Origin: Methanomicrobiales archaeon
GTDB lineage: Archaea > Halobacteriota > Methanomicrobia > Methanomicrobiales > Methanospirillaceae
Direction of reading: 5' to 3'
Length of the DNA stretch: 15,600 nucleotides
Assembly (NCBI GenBank): GCA_012520015.1
Contig: JAAYPD010000286.1
Location: forward strand, 1 to 15,600
In this document: piece after piece, positions 13,758 through 15,600 of the stretch
How positions within the stretch are numbered: the stretch's first letter is position 1
Layout: the number at the start of each line of letters is the position of its first letter
Notes under the pieces: generated by a model
Told to the model about the DNA's origin: nothing
Databases searched by the model: none
The model's input: only the letters and a program-made list of their open reading frames with translations
Position numbers and translations under genes: made by a program

Positions 13758-13762
13758 TTCCT

Positions 13763-13783
13763 TTCTGATAACATTTGTCAGAA
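13763..13783. promoter_or_regulatory. Near-perfect 9+9 palindrome before the small thioredoxin gene, second Fur-like site
   Basis: TTCTGATAA (13763-13771) faces TTGTCAGAA (13775-13783) around CAT; eight of nine positions are complementary and the ninth is a T/G mismatch. The left arm is identical to that at 8441-8449 and the right arm differs in one base. It lies directly upstream of a TATA-like run and 35 bases before the ATG at 13728, a position suited to control of that promoter. Confidence 0.5.
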
Positions 13784-13801
13784 TTTTCCATCATGCTTGT
13801 C

Positions 13802-14869
13802 TTAAAGCCCACTGTTACCAAATACATACCCGGCTAATGTTGATAGTACAATAACAAGGGCTGCATATACTCCTGTCTTTTTCATGTTCATTATCCTTAA
13901 TAGAACCAGAAGAGAAGGCAGGCTTATGGCAGGCCCTGTCAAGAGGAGAGCCAGGGCAGGTCCTTTTGCCATGTTTCCAGACAGGTAGCCGAATGTTGTC
14001 CCAATAACAGGCACCTCAAGCAAGGTAGGCATGTACAGGATTGCACCTAAAAGTGATGCAATAAAGTTTGAAAAAAGAGAATTGTCGCCGATGAAAGGTG
14101 TAAAAAATGCAGGTGGAAGAAAGTAGGATATCATCCCAAGGGTAAATGTTCCTGCCAGGAGGATTGGAAAGATCTTTTTTGTCAGGTCCCAGATCTCACA
14201 CCCCCATTCAGTCACTTCATCTCTGCTGAAATAAAAGATCAACAGGAATGAAATAGCCATTGAGAGAGTATATACAATAAAAAGCCGGATCAACATGTCA
14301 AGATTAGAGGTTGCAACAAGCAGGATAGACACAAGAAAAATGAAAAAAACAGGAATAGTCCACCGTGGACGTTCCATCTTCTCCCCTGGTATATGAACAT
14401 CTTTTTTTCTTTCTCCCTTTCCATGGTCATCGTCCCTGAATAATAAAGCCATCACCAGTCCAATGATTATTGAGAGGATTATCGCTGATGCTGCCCTTGC
14501 AATTCCAATATCCGGCCCAAGTACCTTTGCTGTATAAATAACTGCCAGAATATTTATTGCAGGACCTGCATAGAGAAATGTAATTGCAGGACCAATTCCA
14601 CTACCTTTTTTTAATATGCCAGCAAACATGGGGAGGATTGTGCAGCTGCACACCGCAAGGATGGTTCCTGATACTGATGCAACCCCATAACTGACTGTCT
14701 TTTTTGCATCTGGGCTAAAGTACTTTAGTACACCATCTTTTCTCACAAAGGTTGCAATTGCCCCAGCTATGAAAAAGGCAGGGATGAGGCATGTGATCAC
14801 ATGTTCTGCAAGGTAATTGCAAAGCGTGGTCCAGCCTGTTGCCAGGGATCCGATTACCAGTTCAATCAT
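13802..14869 (-). CDS. COG0701 / ArsP-type permease
   Basis: A 355-residue polytopic membrane protein of the predicted permease family that includes ArsP, the exporter of trivalent organoarsenicals. Two homologous halves are seen: residues 20-140, with the family signature VCSCTILPMFAGI (Cys74, Cys76) and FLYAGPAINILA (98-109), and residues 230-350, with PTLLEVPVIGT (281-291) and LLLTGPAISLPS (308-319). A charged loop of about 25 residues (DDDHGKGERKK) separates them. The CSC pair is a likely binding site for thiophilic metal(loid)s; the true substrate is unknown. A GGAG seven to eight bases before ATG 14869 supports the start. Upstream on the same strand, 51 bases away, is the secreted CGAC thioredoxin gene; downstream is the small CAKC thioredoxin, so all three probably form one operon. 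Confidence 0.88.
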   Translation of the reverse strand: MIELVIGSLATGWTTLCNYLAEHVITCLIPAFFIAGAIATFVRKDGVLKYFSPDAKKTVSYGVASVSGTILAVCSCTILPMFAGILKKGSGIGPAITFLYAGPAINILAVIYTAKVLGPDIGIARAASAIILSIIIGLVMALLFRDDDHGKGERKKDVHIPGEKMERPRWTIPVFFIFLVSILLVATSNLDMLIRLFIVYTLSMAISFLLIFYFSRDEVTEWGCEIWDLTKKIFPILLAGTFTLGMISYFLPPAFFTPFIGDNSLFSNFIASLLGAILYMPTLLEVPVIGTTFGYLSGNMAKGPALALLLTGPAISLPSLLVLLRIMNMKKTGVYAALVIVLSTLAGYVFGNSGL

Positions 14870-14920
14870 TTAAAATCTCCACTGTTGTCATGATAATGTA
14901 TGTTGCCCGGGAGTCTTTCT

Positions 14921-15436
14921 TTAAATCGATATTTTCAAATTTAATAATTGCAAAAGATATGAAATAATCCCACCATGTGGCAGTTGTTTTTTCTGAAAAT
15001 TTAAAATTATCTCCAGGTTATTCCTGATATCCTGTGCTCCTTCAAGGGTCAGGTTTCCAACCACCACGGATGGAACAGAGAGATGATTCAGGTGGAATTT
15101 TCTCTTGTATTCTTCAAATGTCGTCCTGTTGGTGTCACCTTCAGCAAGATCATATCTGAATAATTCCAAATCCGGGTGCTCCAGTGAAAATGAATTCAGG
15201 TAATCCCTGGCCATATGACATGCACCGCAATGAGAATTAGAAAAGAAGACAATCTGGCCAGGTTTTAAATCCCCCATGATCAGTGAAGGTTCAGACATGA
15301 TGTATTCAGGCAGAGAACCAGATTCAATTTCACTACCATCGATCGAGTAAACAGTACCTGCCACAGGGAAGACCGCAAGGCAAATCCAGATCAGTGCAAC
15401 AAGAAAAATTATGATCTGATAAAAAAATGATCTCAT
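14921..15436 (-). CDS. Secreted thioredoxin-like protein, CGAC active site
   Basis: A 171-residue protein with an N-terminal hydrophobic signal (about 5-27, ending FPVAGT). Then follows a DGSEI segment that it shares with the CGSC protein at 12985-13458, and a thioredoxin-like domain: QIVFFSNSHCGACH (Cys70, Cys73), DYLNSFSLEHPDLELFRYD, EEYKRKF, and the cis-Pro region SVPSVVVGN (Pro122). It is therefore a paralogue of the two plus-strand exported thioredoxin domains, closest to the CGSC protein. The hydrophobic C-terminal tail (SYLLQLLNLKISI) is an extra feature and may touch the membrane. No SD precedes ATG 15436; an AT-rich box 28 bases upstream suggests a leaderless message. It is the first gene of the permease operon. 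Confidence 0.85.
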   Translation of the reverse strand: MRSFFYQIIIFLVALIWICLAVFPVAGTVYSIDGSEIESGSLPEYIMSEPSLIMGDLKPGQIVFFSNSHCGACHMARDYLNSFSLEHPDLELFRYDLAEGDTNRTTFEEYKRKFHLNHLSVPSVVVGNLTLEGAQDIRNNLEIILNFQKKQLPHGGIISYLLQLLNLKISI

Positions 15437-15460
15437 TAATTACTATCAGTACAAACCTGC

Positions 15461-15468
15461 ATATTTTT
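15461..15468 (-). promoter_or_regulatory. AT-rich box A candidate for the CGAC thioredoxin / permease operon
   Basis: AAAAATAT on the minus strand is centred about 28 bases before the ATG at 15436. With no SD in between, a leaderless transcript beginning at the ATG is the simplest reading. Confidence 0.3.
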
Positions 15469-15484
15469 GTTTCTAAACTGGTAC

Positions 15485-15499
15485 ACTCTGATTCAGAGT
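15485..15499. repeat. 15-base palindrome after the DUF2080-like gene
   Basis: ACTCTGA (15485-15491) and TCAGAGT (15493-15499) are exact reverse complements around a single T. The site touches the stop codon of the DUF2080-like frame and lies 49 bases before the CGAC thioredoxin gene on the same strand. It may be a terminator hairpin with little loop, an operator of the redox operon, or an end feature of a mobile element. It shares the TCTGA/TCAGA core with the two longer palindromes. Confidence 0.45.
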
Positions 15500-15600
15500 C
15501 ATTTTATTACCAAATAGACTGTTTTATCGAGATATTCTTTAGGGCAATCTACTTTTGCCCCATTCCCAAATTTTGTGACTTTTCTGACCAAGTACCCCTG
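15499..15600 (-). CDS. DUF2080-like transposon-associated protein, C-terminal 33 residues (5' end outside window)
   Basis: The minus-strand frame is open from the right edge of the window to a TGA at 15499-15501. The 33 residues include VRKVTKFGNGAKVDCPKEYL and end KTVYLVIK. The FGNGAKV-x-PK-x(2)-L pattern matches the small DUF2080 proteins that archaeal insertion sequences carry beside their transposase genes; the fold is AbrB/SpoVT-like in appearance (strand with GNG, then PKEYL). If so, the transposase gene should lie just outside the window. The fragment is short, so the family call rests on this one motif. Confidence 0.6.
   Translation of the reverse strand, partial: QGYLVRKVTKFGNGAKVDCPKEYLDKTVYLVIK

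Noticed and set aside
15542..15560. GGGCAA / TTGCCC inverted repeat near the right edge
   Set aside because: It lies inside the DUF2080-like coding frame and has only six paired bases; likely incidental.

Overview
The window looks like chromosomal DNA of a methanogenic archaeon, most likely of the order Methanomicrobiales (a Methanospirillum-like genome is my best guess). The grounds are indirect: PAS-rich sensory proteins of the archaeal type, a secreted DUF4430-like surface protein, DUF169, rubredoxin, an RNase HI of the short type, TATA-like boxes about 26-30 bases before several starts that lack a Shine-Dalgarno (SD) site, and SD sites of the GGAG type elsewhere. No rRNA, tRNA or CRISPR array was seen.

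Left part (1-5100). The end of a secreted DUF4430-like protein (+) converges on a tandem zinc-ribbon protein (-). That gene diverges from a 54-residue rubredoxin (+) that is easy to miss because of its size. Next come an SRAP/HMCES-type abasic-site protein and a receiver-PAS-PAS protein, translated in tandem on the minus strand with 2 bases between them. Upstream lies a wrecked receiver-domain remnant, then RNase HI (-) diverging from a LysE-type exporter (+).

Middle (5100-11700). A 994-residue membrane sensor kinase (extracytoplasmic sensor, HAMP, three PAS, H-box, ATPase) and polyphosphate kinase 1 lie on the minus strand, separated by a 354-base gap holding a perfect 9+9 palindrome that resembles a Fur box. 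PPK1 diverges from a DUF169 protein (+).

Right part (11700-15600). This is the most interesting region, a thiol-redox cluster. On the plus strand are a signal-peptide/thioredoxin/CcdA-like fusion (CSSC) and a secreted thioredoxin-like protein (CGSC). Converging on them from the minus strand are a second secreted thioredoxin-like protein (CGAC), a COG0701/ArsP-type permease with a CSC motif, and an 80-residue cytoplasmic thioredoxin (CAKC). The three extracytoplasmic thioredoxin domains are clearly paralogous. A plausible reading is an electron relay from cytoplasm through the CcdA-like membrane domain to the exported thioredoxins, with the permease and its small thioredoxin handling a thiol-reactive or metal(loid) solute. 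A near copy of the Fur-like palindrome stands in front of the small thioredoxin gene. At the right edge is the C-terminus of a DUF2080-like, transposon-associated protein, so a mobile element may begin just outside the window.
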